From positions 335,369 to 399,368 of the forward strand of contig NZ_KE159715.1 in NCBI RefSeq assembly GCF_000403455.2: a stretch of 64,000 bases of DNA. The letters run 5' to 3'. Every line of letters starts with the position of its first letter. Position 1 is the first letter of the stretch. A model generated the notes under the pieces. It searched no databases. It was not told where the DNA came from and was given only the letters and a program-made list of their open reading frames with translations. The translations under genes and the position numbers were made by a program. Of the stretch, positions 32,761 through 42,264 are shown piece by piece. Origin of the DNA: Dorea sp. 5-2 (GTDB taxonomy: Bacteria; Bacillota; Clostridia; Lachnospirales; Lachnospiraceae).

Positions 32761-33795
32761 ATGACAGGGGCAGGAAATGAGACGGCGTTGGTTAGTGTGA
32801 TCATACCGGTGTATAAAATAGAAGATTATCTTGACGTGTGTGTGCAGAGTGTTATAGGACAGACTTATCGAAATCTGGAAATTCTTCTGGTAGACGACGG
32901 TTCTCCTGACCGATGCGCCCAGATGTGCGACGCTTACGCCAGAGAGGATACCAGGATCAAGGTGATCCATAAAGCAAATGGAGGGCTTGCCGACGCAAGG
33001 AATGCAGGTATCCGAGCGGCAAAGGGAGAATACTTTCTTCTGGTCGACGGGGATGACAAGGTATCGGACCGTCTGGTGGAGAGTACGGTAAAGCTGGCGG
33101 AATCCCTGGAAGCAGATATCGTAATCTTTGATTATGAAACGATTGAAATGGGAGGCGGCAAAGGGAGGCGCATTACGATGGACCTGCCGGCAGAAAGGGC
33201 AATTTCCTTGAAGGATGAGCCGAAACTGCTTACCCTTTCTTGTTCTGCCGTGAATAAACTGTATCGGCGGGAGTTCTGGGTTCGGTGCGGCGTTGCATTT
33301 CCGGCAGGAAGGAATTATGAAGATCTGGGAACGATCCCCAGGCTCTGGGCGTATGCAGAAAAAGTTGCCTATAAGAAAGAAGTGCTGTATTACTATGTGA
33401 TGCGCGACGGTTCTATTATGCATAGTACAGATTTTCAAAAAAACTACCAGGACAGAACGTATGTGATGGATCGTGTACTTTCTTTCTATCAAAAGAATCG
33501 TCTGTATGGGAAATATAAAAAAGAGTTGGAGTATCTGGTGTTTGAAAATACGTATTTCGTCCCGTCGAAGGAGATCGTATTGAATGATAGAAAAAGCAGA
33601 TATCTTGGGGAATTCAGAAGATATGCTTACGGCAGGTTTCCACGATTAAGGCATAATCCATATATAAAAGAACTGTCACGGAAAGATAAGTTATTGTGGC
33701 TGCTTCTTCGGTGCAGGATGTACAGGGGGATGATATTTCTGTCAAAGGTGAGGCAGATGCGGGATGATATGTTCCGCAAATGGGATCAGCGCTGA
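32761..33795 (+). CDS. GT2-family glycosyltransferase
   Basis: About 344 residues from the ATG at 32761 (gggagtttgag before it; an ATG at 32728 has a weak site). ALVSVIIPVYKIEDYLDVCV begins the GT-A fold, with EILLVDDGSPDRCAQMCDAY and YFLLVDGDDKVSDRLVE. It is strikingly similar in layout to the next gene, including the FVPSKEIVLNDRKSRYLGEF block, so the pair looks like an old tandem duplication. Confidence 0.85.
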   Translation: MTGAGNETALVSVIIPVYKIEDYLDVCVQSVIGQTYRNLEILLVDDGSPDRCAQMCDAYAREDTRIKVIHKANGGLADARNAGIRAAKGEYFLLVDGDDKVSDRLVESTVKLAESLEADIVIFDYETIEMGGGKGRRITMDLPAERAISLKDEPKLLTLSCSAVNKLYRREFWVRCGVAFPAGRNYEDLGTIPRLWAYAEKVAYKKEVLYYYVMRDGSIMHSTDFQKNYQDRTYVMDRVLSFYQKNRLYGKYKKELEYLVFENTYFVPSKEIVLNDRKSRYLGEFRRYAYGRFPRLRHNPYIKELSRKDKLLWLLLRCRMYRGMIFLSKVRQMRDDMFRKWDQR

Positions 33796-33845
33796 TGCAT
33801 TCATATGGATGCATGCGGTTGGATATGGGATCAGGAGAGTGTGTT

Positions 33846-34877
33846 ATGGAATTAGTCAGTATAGTAGTTCCCGTCTATAAGGTTGAACAATATCTTGACC
33901 AGTGTGTGCAGAGTATCCGAAATCAGACCTGGAAGGAATTAGAAATCATCCTTGTGGACGATGGTTCGCCGGATCAATGCGGGGAGATGTGCGAGGGATA
34001 CAAAGCGCAGGATCAAAGGATCGTAGTGATCCATAAACCGAACGGCGGACTGGGAGACGCAAGAAATGAGGGAGCGAAAGCAGCCCGGGGCAAATATCTG
34101 CTATTTGTGGACAGCGACGATCATATAGCCGAAGATCTGGTTGAAAAGACGATAAAAGCGGCAAGAGAGACGGATAGTGATATCGTGTTATTTGACTATT
34201 ATTATGTCGAGAATGGGAAAACAGAACACAGAAGTTATGATATTTTGCCGGGGAGAGCGTTGAATCTTGCGGATGAGAAGAAGCTTCTTTTAGTGCCTCC
34301 GGCGTCATGTTTTAAGTTGTTTTTCAGGGAATTCTATGTGAAGACAGAGATATCTTTTCCGACCGGGATATATTACGAAGATTTGGCGACAACACCGCAA
34401 TTATTGTTAGAAGCGGACCGGATCGTCTATTTGGACGAGCCGTTGTATTATTATGTGAACCGCAGCGGTTCTATCATGGGAAGTAAAGATTATGAAAGGA
34501 ACTGCAGAGACATCGTCAGAGTCCTGAATAGAGTGATCCGATATTATAAGGAAAAAGGGATGTACGGCAGATATAAGGATGAACTGGAGTATCTGGCTTT
34601 TTTGAATGTGTATTTTGAACCGTCGAAAAGGATGGCGCTTTCTAGGGCAGAAAAGACATATCTATTGAAAGCACAGAGGTATATATTCCGGAATTTCCCG
34701 GATTTTCGGAAGAACCCTTATGTACGGAAGATGACGAAGAAAGACAAGATCCATATGTATATATTGAATACAAGGCAGTACTGGGGGATAAGGCTTTTAT
34801 CAAGGGGAAGACAGGCTGCGGAAGGCATCCGTGAGGCAGGAAGATGTTATGTAGCCAGGTATTGGGAGAAGAGATAG
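33846..34877 (+). CDS. GT2-family glycosyltransferase, paralog of preceding gene
   Basis: About 343 residues from the ATG at 33846, 6 nt after ggag; in-frame ATGs upstream overlap the previous gene. MELVSIVVPVYKVEQYLDQC, LEIILVDDGSPDQCGEMCEG and YLLFVDSDDHIAEDLVE match the preceding enzyme position by position, and the C-terminal block FEPSKRMALSRAEKTYLLKA corresponds as well. The two probably add similar sugars or act on related linkages. Confidence 0.85.
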   Translation: MELVSIVVPVYKVEQYLDQCVQSIRNQTWKELEIILVDDGSPDQCGEMCEGYKAQDQRIVVIHKPNGGLGDARNEGAKAARGKYLLFVDSDDHIAEDLVEKTIKAARETDSDIVLFDYYYVENGKTEHRSYDILPGRALNLADEKKLLLVPPASCFKLFFREFYVKTEISFPTGIYYEDLATTPQLLLEADRIVYLDEPLYYYVNRSGSIMGSKDYERNCRDIVRVLNRVIRYYKEKGMYGRYKDELEYLAFLNVYFEPSKRMALSRAEKTYLLKAQRYIFRNFPDFRKNPYVRKMTKKDKIHMYILNTRQYWGIRLLSRGRQAAEGIREAGRCYVARYWEKR

Positions 34878-35879
34878 ATGAAGAAGATATTAACAATTAC
34901 AGTGCCGTCTTATAATGTGGAAAGGTTCCTGGAGCAGACGCTGGAATCCTTTGTGGATGAACAGATCCTGAAGGATATCGAAGTTCTGGTCGTGGATGAT
35001 GGTTCCCAGGATAAGACGGCAGAGATCGGGAAGAAATTTGCGGAAGAATATCCGGATACGTTCCGTGTGATCTCGAAGAAGAACGGGGGGCATGGCTCGA
35101 CAATTAACCGCGGAGTTATGGAGGCGTCCGGGAAATATTTTAAGGTAGTGGATGGAGACGACTGGGTATATACCGAAGGACTCAGGGAATTGGTTTGCTT
35201 TCTTAAGGAATGCGATGCGGATTATGTGTTTACGAATTATTATGAAGTAAACGATGTCACAAAAGAAAAAAAGGAGGTCTGTTTCCCGGGAATACCTGTA
35301 TACCGGGAATTTTCTTTTGATAAGATTGCGAAGACGGCAGATATTCCTATGCATGCGCTGGTGATTCGGACTGCGCTGCTGCGGGATCATGAGATCCGGT
35401 TGGATGAGCATTGTTTCTATGTGGATGTTGAGTATATCTTGTATCCGATACCGTATGTAAAAAGTGCGGTTTACTATGACATCTTCGTGTATATGTACCG
35501 GTTGGCACAGGCAGAGCAGAGTGTCAGCATGAACGGATATCAGAAGCATATGCAGGATCATATGAAGGTGATCCTGCATGTGTTGGATTATATTGATGCA
35601 TACAGAACAAGGAAAGAGGCAGATAAGCGGAAAATCTACTATATGGAAAGGCGGATCGCAGAGATGGTTTACACACAGACAGATATCTTCACCAGTTTCC
35701 CGACGCGCCAGAAGGGAATCCGCAGACAGTTTCGAGAATTTGACTATATGATAAAGCGAAAAAATCAGAGGGTCTATCAGATGTCTGGCAGTTATAGCGG
35801 AATGCTGCGTCTGCTGCGTCGGACAGGATTCCGTCTCTATACATTGACGGTCATGCTTAGTAAATGGAGAAATAGATAG
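34878..35879 (+). CDS. GT2-family glycosyltransferase
   Basis: A 333-residue GT-A enzyme starting immediately after the previous stop: MKKILTITVPSYNVERFLEQ, then VLVVDDGSQDKTAEIGKKFA, then the acceptor-side phrase KNGGHGSTINRGV and YFKVVDGDDWVYTEGLREL. The GGHGS form separates it from the two previous GT2 genes and is frequent in capsule loci of Firmicutes. Confidence 0.85.
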   Translation: MKKILTITVPSYNVERFLEQTLESFVDEQILKDIEVLVVDDGSQDKTAEIGKKFAEEYPDTFRVISKKNGGHGSTINRGVMEASGKYFKVVDGDDWVYTEGLRELVCFLKECDADYVFTNYYEVNDVTKEKKEVCFPGIPVYREFSFDKIAKTADIPMHALVIRTALLRDHEIRLDEHCFYVDVEYILYPIPYVKSAVYYDIFVYMYRLAQAEQSVSMNGYQKHMQDHMKVILHVLDYIDAYRTRKEADKRKIYYMERRIAEMVYTQTDIFTSFPTRQKGIRRQFREFDYMIKRKNQRVYQMSGSYSGMLRLLRRTGFRLYTLTVMLSKWRNR

Positions 35880-35893
35880 GAAGACGGTGAGAT

Positions 35894-37336
35894 ATGAAGA
35901 TTCATTCTGTAAGGTATAATTTCATAATGAATTTCATAATGACGGCGTCGTCTATTCTATTTCCGCTGATCACATTTCCCTATGTATCCAGGGTGCTTCT
36001 CCCTGTGGGAAACGGCAAGATTACATTTGTCAGCTCGGTGACGGCTTATTTTACATTATTCGCATCGTTGGGGATTCCGACATATGGAATCCGGATATGT
36101 GCGGGGCTTCGAGATCACAAAGAGAAATTATCAAAGACGGTACAGGAGATCCTGATTATTAATTCGGTGACGATGCTGATCGCCTGCGCAGTATTTTTCC
36201 TCTCGATCCTGTTGGTGCCGGAGTTTTATGAGGAAAAGGAATTGTTTCTGATCCATATGGCGGGAATGGTCATGAATATGCTTGCGATGACCTGGCTTTA
36301 TAACGCCCTTGAACAGTACAGCTATATTACGTTCTGTAATCTTGCTGTAAAAACGGTCTCATTGGCGCTGATGTTCTGGATGGTAAAAAAACCGGAAGAT
36401 TATGTTCTGTATGGCGCTATTACAATGTTTGCAAGTTCCGCTTCTTATTTGTTTAATTTCATACATGCGAGGCATTTTATCTCTTTCAAAAAGAGCGGAA
36501 CGTATGAGTTCCGAAAACACTTAAAGCCGATCTTCGTGTTCTTTGCTATGTCTGCGGCGATCAATGTGTATACGAATCTGGATGTTGTTATGCTGCGGTT
36601 CATGAAAGGGAATGAAGAGGTAGGGTATTATAATACGGCGATCAAGGTAAAGACGATCCTTTCTACGATGATCACATCGTTGGGGACCGTTCTCTTGCCC
36701 AGGCTGTCTTATTATATAAAGAAAGACCAGAAAAGTGCTTTTTATCAGACTATAGCGAAAGCCGTGAACTTTGTTATGGTGCTTGGCATTCCGCTGATGT
36801 GTTATTTTGTTCTGTTTGCGAAAGAATCGATCTTATTGTTGGCGGGGCGTGAGTATATGGCTTCTGTTATTCCTATGATGATTCTCATGCCGACGGTGCT
36901 GCTGATCGGATTGTCGAACATCACGGGGATTCAGGTACTGACTCCGCAGGATGAAGAAAAGAAGGTGCTGTATTCTATTCTCTGGGGAGCGGGGGCGGAT
37001 TTCCTGCTGAATCTGGTGTTGATCCCCCAATATGCGTCTTCAGGGGCAGCATTTGCTACGGTGGCGGCGGAATTCATTGTATTGGGTGTTCAATGTGTTT
37101 ATTTGCGCAGTATGGTAGGTAGCGTGCTGAAGAAAGTCAGTGTAGGGAAGATCGCGGCAGCAGTATTGGCGGCAGTTATTGCGGGGTGGTGTATAAAGCG
37201 GTATCTTGATGCGCATGTGATTGTCACGCTTGTGGTGAGCGCGTGCTTGTTCTTTGGTGTGTATGGGGGTGCGCTGTTGGGAATGAAGGAGAAGTTTGTA
37301 TGGGAGACTCTGAGATCCATGTTGGGTACAAGATGA
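35894..37336 (+). CDS. Wzx-type oligosaccharide flippase
   Basis: A 480-residue MOP-superfamily protein with about 12-14 membrane spans. It starts IHSVRYNFIMNFIMTASSIL, has FPLITFPYVSRVLLPVGNGK and the polysaccharide-synthase helix pair near VGYYNTAIKVKTILSTMITS. It moves undecaprenyl-linked repeat units across the membrane for the polymerase at 30102. Its stop overlaps the next start. Confidence 0.88.
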   Translation: MKIHSVRYNFIMNFIMTASSILFPLITFPYVSRVLLPVGNGKITFVSSVTAYFTLFASLGIPTYGIRICAGLRDHKEKLSKTVQEILIINSVTMLIACAVFFLSILLVPEFYEEKELFLIHMAGMVMNMLAMTWLYNALEQYSYITFCNLAVKTVSLALMFWMVKKPEDYVLYGAITMFASSASYLFNFIHARHFISFKKSGTYEFRKHLKPIFVFFAMSAAINVYTNLDVVMLRFMKGNEEVGYYNTAIKVKTILSTMITSLGTVLLPRLSYYIKKDQKSAFYQTIAKAVNFVMVLGIPLMCYFVLFAKESILLLAGREYMASVIPMMILMPTVLLIGLSNITGIQVLTPQDEEKKVLYSILWGAGADFLLNLVLIPQYASSGAAFATVAAEFIVLGVQCVYLRSMVGSVLKKVSVGKIAAAVLAAVIAGWCIKRYLDAHVIVTLVVSACLFFGVYGGALLGMKEKFVWETLRSMLGTR

Positions 37337-39141
37337 AAGGGAAGATCATGGGCTTCCCTGGAAGGATGATACAAAAATTTAAAACAGTTATATCAAATTC
37401 TAAATTTCTTCTTGCAGTGATGATAAATGTTTTTTTCTTATTATTGGTATTGCTGTTCTGTGATATGAAGTATGAAGTTTCGGATGATTTTATAATGTCT
37501 ACGATCATGTCAGGGGTATATGGCGAATGTCCCAATCCGCATATGATTTTTGTAAACATAGTCTTAGGATACTTTTTAATGCCGATATACAAGGTATTTC
37601 CAGGAATAAGTTGGTACTTTGTACTGCAGATTATCATAATTTTTTTATCTTCTATAGTAGTATCTTTTATTTTATTGGAGAAGGTAGAGAAAGTTAAAGC
37701 GGCTTTGCTTTCTATTATGCTCATCCTTTTTTTTGTAAATGATATGTATATATTAATGCAGTTTACGAAAACAGCGATGTTCGCGATTATGTCGGGATCA
37801 TGGCTGTTTTTAGATACGCTTTTTTACGGAAAGAACAGATGGAGGATCTTAATAGGAGGGGGCTTGTGTATAGTCGGAACGATGATCCGCTTTTACGTCA
37901 TTTATTTAGCAGGCGGTTTTTTGATTTTTATAATAGGGTATGAAGTCATAAGGATGATCCGTACACATTCCGACAGGAGAATTTTAAAGAAAAAATTAGA
38001 AAAGGTTGTTATCGGAGGATGTATCCTCGTAGGAGTTTCTTTTGGACTAAATGAGTTAGATCAATACTTGTACGAACAAGAGGAATCTTATGCCTTTTTT
38101 CGACAGTATGGAAAAGCAAGAGGAGAGATTGTTGATCATACGGATCATGGGTATGAAGCATATGCAGAAGAGCTGGGGAAAATAGGAATCTCAGAGAATG
38201 ACTATTATATGATGAAAAAATGGGGTTTTGCAGATAATGACTTTTTTACTTTGGAAAGGATGCAGCAAACCGCAGACATTATAAAGAGTTACAATAGAAA
38301 ACAATGGAGTGGATGGGAAGCAATTATTGAGAAAATACAAGAACGAAAAATTACAAATTACCCGGTTTTTATGGCGAATATGATCTTATTATTACTTGGA
38401 GTTTTTCTGAATTATGAAAAATGGTGGATATCTATTGCTGTAAATGGGATTGGCTGGTTCTATATTTTATATTTTTTTATACGTGATAGAACGGTATATA
38501 GGACAGAATTTGCGGTTTTTTTAGGTGTTTTTCTTTGCAGTATGTATTTTTGGATAGAAGTTAAAGAAAAAAATATAGATTATACAGAAATAAAAAATAA
38601 ATGTGGTGTATTGATCATAGTTTTGTGCATAGTGAAAGGCAGTATTTATTTGCCAGACAGAACTTATATGAACGTAACTCCGTATGAAAAGAAAAGTTAT
38701 GTGGAAAATATTTTTTTTGAATCTTGGAATTATGATGCGAGAAAATATAGAAAGGTTATCAATAAAATTGAATGTAAAAGTGGATTATTGGATGAATTTT
38801 ATAGTAATTCTGAAAAATTCTACTTCTTAGATTTTAATACGACGATTCAGACGCTGTACTATGAATGGAGTCCGTGGGAGACGATAGAAAGCGAAGAGTA
38901 CCAAAACTATTATTATTTATCAGGAATTACAACGAACTTTCCTGAGGTAGTAAATAAATTCGAGTCAGAAAGATTGTCAAACCCATTAAAAGCTTTGGTA
39001 AAAGAACAAGTTTATGTAGTTGATAATTATAATGTGGATTTAAAGTTGAATTATTTAAAAGAACACTATTTTCCGAATGCGAGGGTAGAATTGATCAAGG
39101 AAATTGATGGTTATCAGATTTGGAAATTTTATGAAAAATGA
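37333..39141 (+). CDS. Polytopic membrane protein of unknown function in EPS operon
   Basis: About 602 residues from the ATG at 37333, which overlaps the flippase stop; ATGs at 37348 and 37366 are alternatives. About ten hydrophobic spans are seen, the first LLAVMINVFFLLLVLLFCDM, with a charged extracellular or cytoplasmic region in the middle (DQYLYEQEESYAFFRQYGKA) and a soluble C-terminal tail. Layout resembles GT-C glycosyltransferases or the long polytopic proteins with an early acidic loop (KYEVSDDF), but no signature is certain. From here on the DNA is visibly richer in A/T than the genes before it, suggesting a separate origin. Confidence 0.65.
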   Translation: MKGKIMGFPGRMIQKFKTVISNSKFLLAVMINVFFLLLVLLFCDMKYEVSDDFIMSTIMSGVYGECPNPHMIFVNIVLGYFLMPIYKVFPGISWYFVLQIIIIFLSSIVVSFILLEKVEKVKAALLSIMLILFFVNDMYILMQFTKTAMFAIMSGSWLFLDTLFYGKNRWRILIGGGLCIVGTMIRFYVIYLAGGFLIFIIGYEVIRMIRTHSDRRILKKKLEKVVIGGCILVGVSFGLNELDQYLYEQEESYAFFRQYGKARGEIVDHTDHGYEAYAEELGKIGISENDYYMMKKWGFADNDFFTLERMQQTADIIKSYNRKQWSGWEAIIEKIQERKITNYPVFMANMILLLLGVFLNYEKWWISIAVNGIGWFYILYFFIRDRTVYRTEFAVFLGVFLCSMYFWIEVKEKNIDYTEIKNKCGVLIIVLCIVKGSIYLPDRTYMNVTPYEKKSYVENIFFESWNYDARKYRKVINKIECKSGLLDEFYSNSEKFYFLDFNTTIQTLYYEWSPWETIESEEYQNYYYLSGITTNFPEVVNKFESERLSNPLKALVKEQVYVVDNYNVDLKLNYLKEHYFPNARVELIKEIDGYQIWKFYEK

Positions 39142-39161
39142 GTGTAAGGGAGAGACAAAGG

Positions 39162-40304
39162 ATGATAAATTTTAATGTACCGCCTATGACAGGAAAAGAA
39201 CTAATTTATTTAGAAAAAGCTATCAAATCTCATAAGATATGTGGTGATGGAGAATTTACAAAGCAATGTTCTCAATGGTTGGAAAAGTATACAAAAAGTG
39301 AAAAAGTTTTGTTAACGACATCCTGTACCCATGCAACCGAGCTAGCTGCGATTTTGGCTGACATCAAACCGGGAGATGAAGTGATCATGCCGTCTTATAC
39401 ATTTGTTTCCACTGCAGATGCATTTGTCTTAAGAGGTGCGAAAATCGTTTTTGTTGATATACGGCGCGACACAATGAATATTGATGAAAAGTTGATAGAA
39501 GGAGCTGTTACAGAACGTACAAGAGCAATTGTTCCAGTACATTATGCAGGAGTTTCCTGTGATATGGATGAGATTTGTGCAATTGCAGATCGGCACGATT
39601 TGTATGTAATAGAGGATGCGGCCCAGGGAATGATGTCAACATATAAGGGAAAAGCATTGGGAACATTTGGAAATTATGGATGTTACAGTTTTCATGAAAC
39701 GAAAAATTTCAGTATGGGAGAAGGAGGAGCAATTTTAATAAGAGATAAGGCGGATGTGCTTAAAGCGGAAATTATCCGGGAAAAGGGGACAAACAGGAGC
39801 CAGTTTTTCCGTGGAGAAATAGATAAATATACGTGGATGGAAGTTGGGTCATCGTATTTGCCAAGTGAATTGAATGTGGCATATCTTTATGCTCAGTTAG
39901 AAGCATCCGAAGAGATATACAATGACCGTATGAGGACGTGGAATTTATATTATGAAACTTTGAAAGAGTTGGAAGATGGAGGAATTATAGAATTGCCGGT
40001 AATTCCAGAGGGATGTGTGCATAACGCCCATATGTTCTACATAAAAACCAAAGACTTATCGGAAAGGACAGATTTGATTTTCTACCTAAAAGGTAAAAAT
40101 ATAAATTGCGTATTTCATTATATACCATTGCATTCTTCGCCGGCTGGAAAGAAGTATGGTGAATTTTGCGGCGAAGATAGGTATACAACAAAAGAAAGCG
40201 AGCGGTTAGTGCGTTTGCCTTTATACTATGGATTAGAGGAAACTGCGGTAGAATATATATCTGAGAATATAAAGGAGTTTTACAGGCTTCAGAAAAGGTT
40301 TTGA
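39162..40304 (+). CDS. rffA: dTDP-4-amino-4,6-dideoxygalactose transaminase
   Basis: A 380-residue PLP enzyme closely matching E. coli WecE/RffA along its length: CGDGEFTKQCSQWLEKYT, DEVIMPSYTFVSTADAFVLR, VPVHYAGVSCDMDEICAIAD, FHETKNFSMGEGGAIL with the PLP lysine, EIIREKGTNRSQFFRGEIDK and EDRYTTKESERLVRLPLYYG. It converts dTDP-4-keto-6-deoxyglucose to dTDP-4-amino-4,6-dideoxygalactose. The ATG at 39162 is preferred, 9 nt after gggag. The following acyltransferase probably modifies the 4-amino group. RmlA/RmlB for the precursor are not in the window. Confidence 0.9.
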   Translation: MINFNVPPMTGKELIYLEKAIKSHKICGDGEFTKQCSQWLEKYTKSEKVLLTTSCTHATELAAILADIKPGDEVIMPSYTFVSTADAFVLRGAKIVFVDIRRDTMNIDEKLIEGAVTERTRAIVPVHYAGVSCDMDEICAIADRHDLYVIEDAAQGMMSTYKGKALGTFGNYGCYSFHETKNFSMGEGGAILIRDKADVLKAEIIREKGTNRSQFFRGEIDKYTWMEVGSSYLPSELNVAYLYAQLEASEEIYNDRMRTWNLYYETLKELEDGGIIELPVIPEGCVHNAHMFYIKTKDLSERTDLIFYLKGKNINCVFHYIPLHSSPAGKKYGEFCGEDRYTTKESERLVRLPLYYGLEETAVEYISENIKEFYRLQKRF

Positions 40305-40351
40305 ACGGTATTGGATACAGAATGAAAAAGGAATATGTTTAGGAGTAAAGT

Positions 40352-41017
40352 ATGATGAAAGACAGGAAATGTATTATTTTTGGTATCACATCATTTGCTA
40401 AGATGATACGGTATTATGTCGAAAAGTATTCAGACCTGGAAGTTGTAGCTTATACAGTGGATAGAAGGTATAAAGAATGCGATATGTTCGATGGTCTTCC
40501 TTTAATAGAATTTGAGGAAATTGAGAAAAAATATTGTGTGGAAGAATATTCATTTATTTTGGCGCTGGGATACAAGCATATGAATGAAATCCGGAAACAA
40601 AAATATCATGCTGTTAAGGCGAAAGGATACAAATTAGAGAATTTTATATATCCGAATACTTCACAGAACTATTTTGAAATAGGAGAAGGAAATATAATTT
40701 TAGAAAACGTCACATTGGCATATGGAGTCAAGATAGGGAATGCAAATATTATATGGAATGGATGCCAAATATCTCACGAATCTGTAATAGGAGATTTCAA
40801 CTTTTTTTCTGTTAGTTCCCTTATTGCGGGAAAAACTGTCGTAAAAAATAGTTGCTTTTTGGGAGTTAACTCAGCGGTTCGTGGTGCAAGAACATTAGAA
40901 GATTATACATTAGTAGGGGCTGGATGTTATATGAATGATGGTTCAAAACCATATGGTGTATATGTTCCAGTTCGTTCGTTATGTTTGGAAAACAAGAAGA
41001 GTACAGATATGTTGTAA
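40352..41017 (+). CDS. NeuD/PglD-type sugar O/N-acyltransferase
   Basis: A 221-residue protein with an N-terminal Rossmann-like PglD_N region (KCIIFGITSFAKMIRYYVEK) and a C-terminal left-handed beta-helix of hexapeptide repeats (GNIILENVTLAYGVKIGNAN, then ISHESVIGDFNFFSVSSLIA, VKNSCFLGVNSAV). These acyl-CoA-dependent enzymes acylate amino sugars. Directly after rffA it most likely acylates dTDP-4-amino-4,6-dideoxygalactose, similar to FdtC/VioB-type pathways. The acyl group is unknown. Confidence 0.82.
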   Translation: MMKDRKCIIFGITSFAKMIRYYVEKYSDLEVVAYTVDRRYKECDMFDGLPLIEFEEIEKKYCVEEYSFILALGYKHMNEIRKQKYHAVKAKGYKLENFIYPNTSQNYFEIGEGNIILENVTLAYGVKIGNANIIWNGCQISHESVIGDFNFFSVSSLIAGKTVVKNSCFLGVNSAVRGARTLEDYTLVGAGCYMNDGSKPYGVYVPVRSLCLENKKSTDML

Positions 41018-41034
41018 GAACAGGGAGTTAGAAG

Positions 41035-42246
41035 ATGAGTCGGATTTTGATCATTGCTGGCGGGAAATGGCAGGTTCCGTTAATAAGAAAGGCAAAATTG
41101 TTAGGATATGAGGTTGTGAATTCAAATTTATACGAAGAGTCTCCGGGATTTAAATTTGCTGACTTTAAAGAGGTATGCGATGTTCGTGATAAAAAGCAGA
41201 ATTTAAAGATTGCAAAGAAATATGATGTTAAAGGTGTTCTAAGTGACCAGAGTGATATTGCCATTCCTACGGTAGCTTATGTTGCAGAAAGGATAGGATG
41301 TCCTTCGATTGGAAATAAAATGGCAGAGTTATTTACCAATAAATATAAAATGAGGGAATTCTGTAAAAAAGAAGGTTTTTCTTATCCTGAGTATAAATTA
41401 TGCACGAGTATGGAAGAGGCAGCAACATTCTTGGAAGAGATTGGAGGAAAAACAATAATTAAACCGTTAGATTCCCAGTCTAGTCGAGGCGTTTATACAA
41501 TTAACAGTTTGAATGAACTTGAGAAGAGTTTTTCATTATCGCAAAATTTCAGTAGTGATGGCAAAGGAGTGTTGGCAGAAAGATATATAGATGGGAAAGA
41601 GTTCACGATAGATGGTATCGTATATAATGGTATCCATCATAGTTTGGCTATCTCAGAAAAGGCACATTTTCCGTATAACAGAAATATAGCATCAGAGCTG
41701 AGATTCTCATATAGTAACGACGATTATGATTATGATGAGTTAAGAAAAAAGCATGATCAGTTGATTAACAGGACAGGACTATTTTTTGGATTGACACATG
41801 CTGAGTATAAATATGAAGATGGGAAATTTATATTAATTGAAATGGCAGCTCGTGGGGGAGGAACCCAAATTGCATCTGACATTGTTTACTATATGTCAGG
41901 AATAGATACGTATAAAATATTGATTAATCATGCGATGGGTAAAAAGGAAGATATGGATATAGAATGGCATATTCCTGAAAAGTACCAGAAAAGATGCGCT
42001 GTTTTAAGATTTTTAGATATAGAATCTAATGGAAAACGGATTGAATCAATTGAAGGAGTAGAAGAAATTAAAAGGTTGAAAGGTATTGAGTTTTTTTCCC
42101 TGGAGTTTTCAGAGGGGGATATAGTTGAACATGCTTTGGATGACCGATCGCGAGTGGGATATTATATTGCTTATGCAGAATCTGAAAATGAATTACGGCA
42201 AATTGAAGAGAATGTTAGCAGATTATTGAAAATTTCTTTGGAATAG
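41035..42246 (+). CDS. ATP-grasp ligase
   Basis: A 403-residue ATP-grasp enzyme: N-terminal pre-ATP-grasp fold (RILIIAGGKWQVPLIRKAKL, GVLSDQSDIAIPTVAYVAER), ATP-binding KTIIKPLDSQSSRGVYTINS, LAERYIDGKEFTIDGI, and the metal-binding LIEMAARGGGTQIASDIVYY segment. It resembles carboxylate-amine ligases of the carbamoyl-phosphate-synthase-like group. In this position it may attach an amino acid or other acid to the amino sugar or to the glycan. That role is inferred from neighbours. Confidence 0.82.
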   Translation: MSRILIIAGGKWQVPLIRKAKLLGYEVVNSNLYEESPGFKFADFKEVCDVRDKKQNLKIAKKYDVKGVLSDQSDIAIPTVAYVAERIGCPSIGNKMAELFTNKYKMREFCKKEGFSYPEYKLCTSMEEAATFLEEIGGKTIIKPLDSQSSRGVYTINSLNELEKSFSLSQNFSSDGKGVLAERYIDGKEFTIDGIVYNGIHHSLAISEKAHFPYNRNIASELRFSYSNDDYDYDELRKKHDQLINRTGLFFGLTHAEYKYEDGKFILIEMAARGGGTQIASDIVYYMSGIDTYKILINHAMGKKEDMDIEWHIPEKYQKRCAVLRFLDIESNGKRIESIEGVEEIKRLKGIEFFSLEFSEGDIVEHALDDRSRVGYYIAYAESENELRQIEENVSRLLKISLE

Positions 42247-42264
42247 GAAGGAGATTGATTGAAT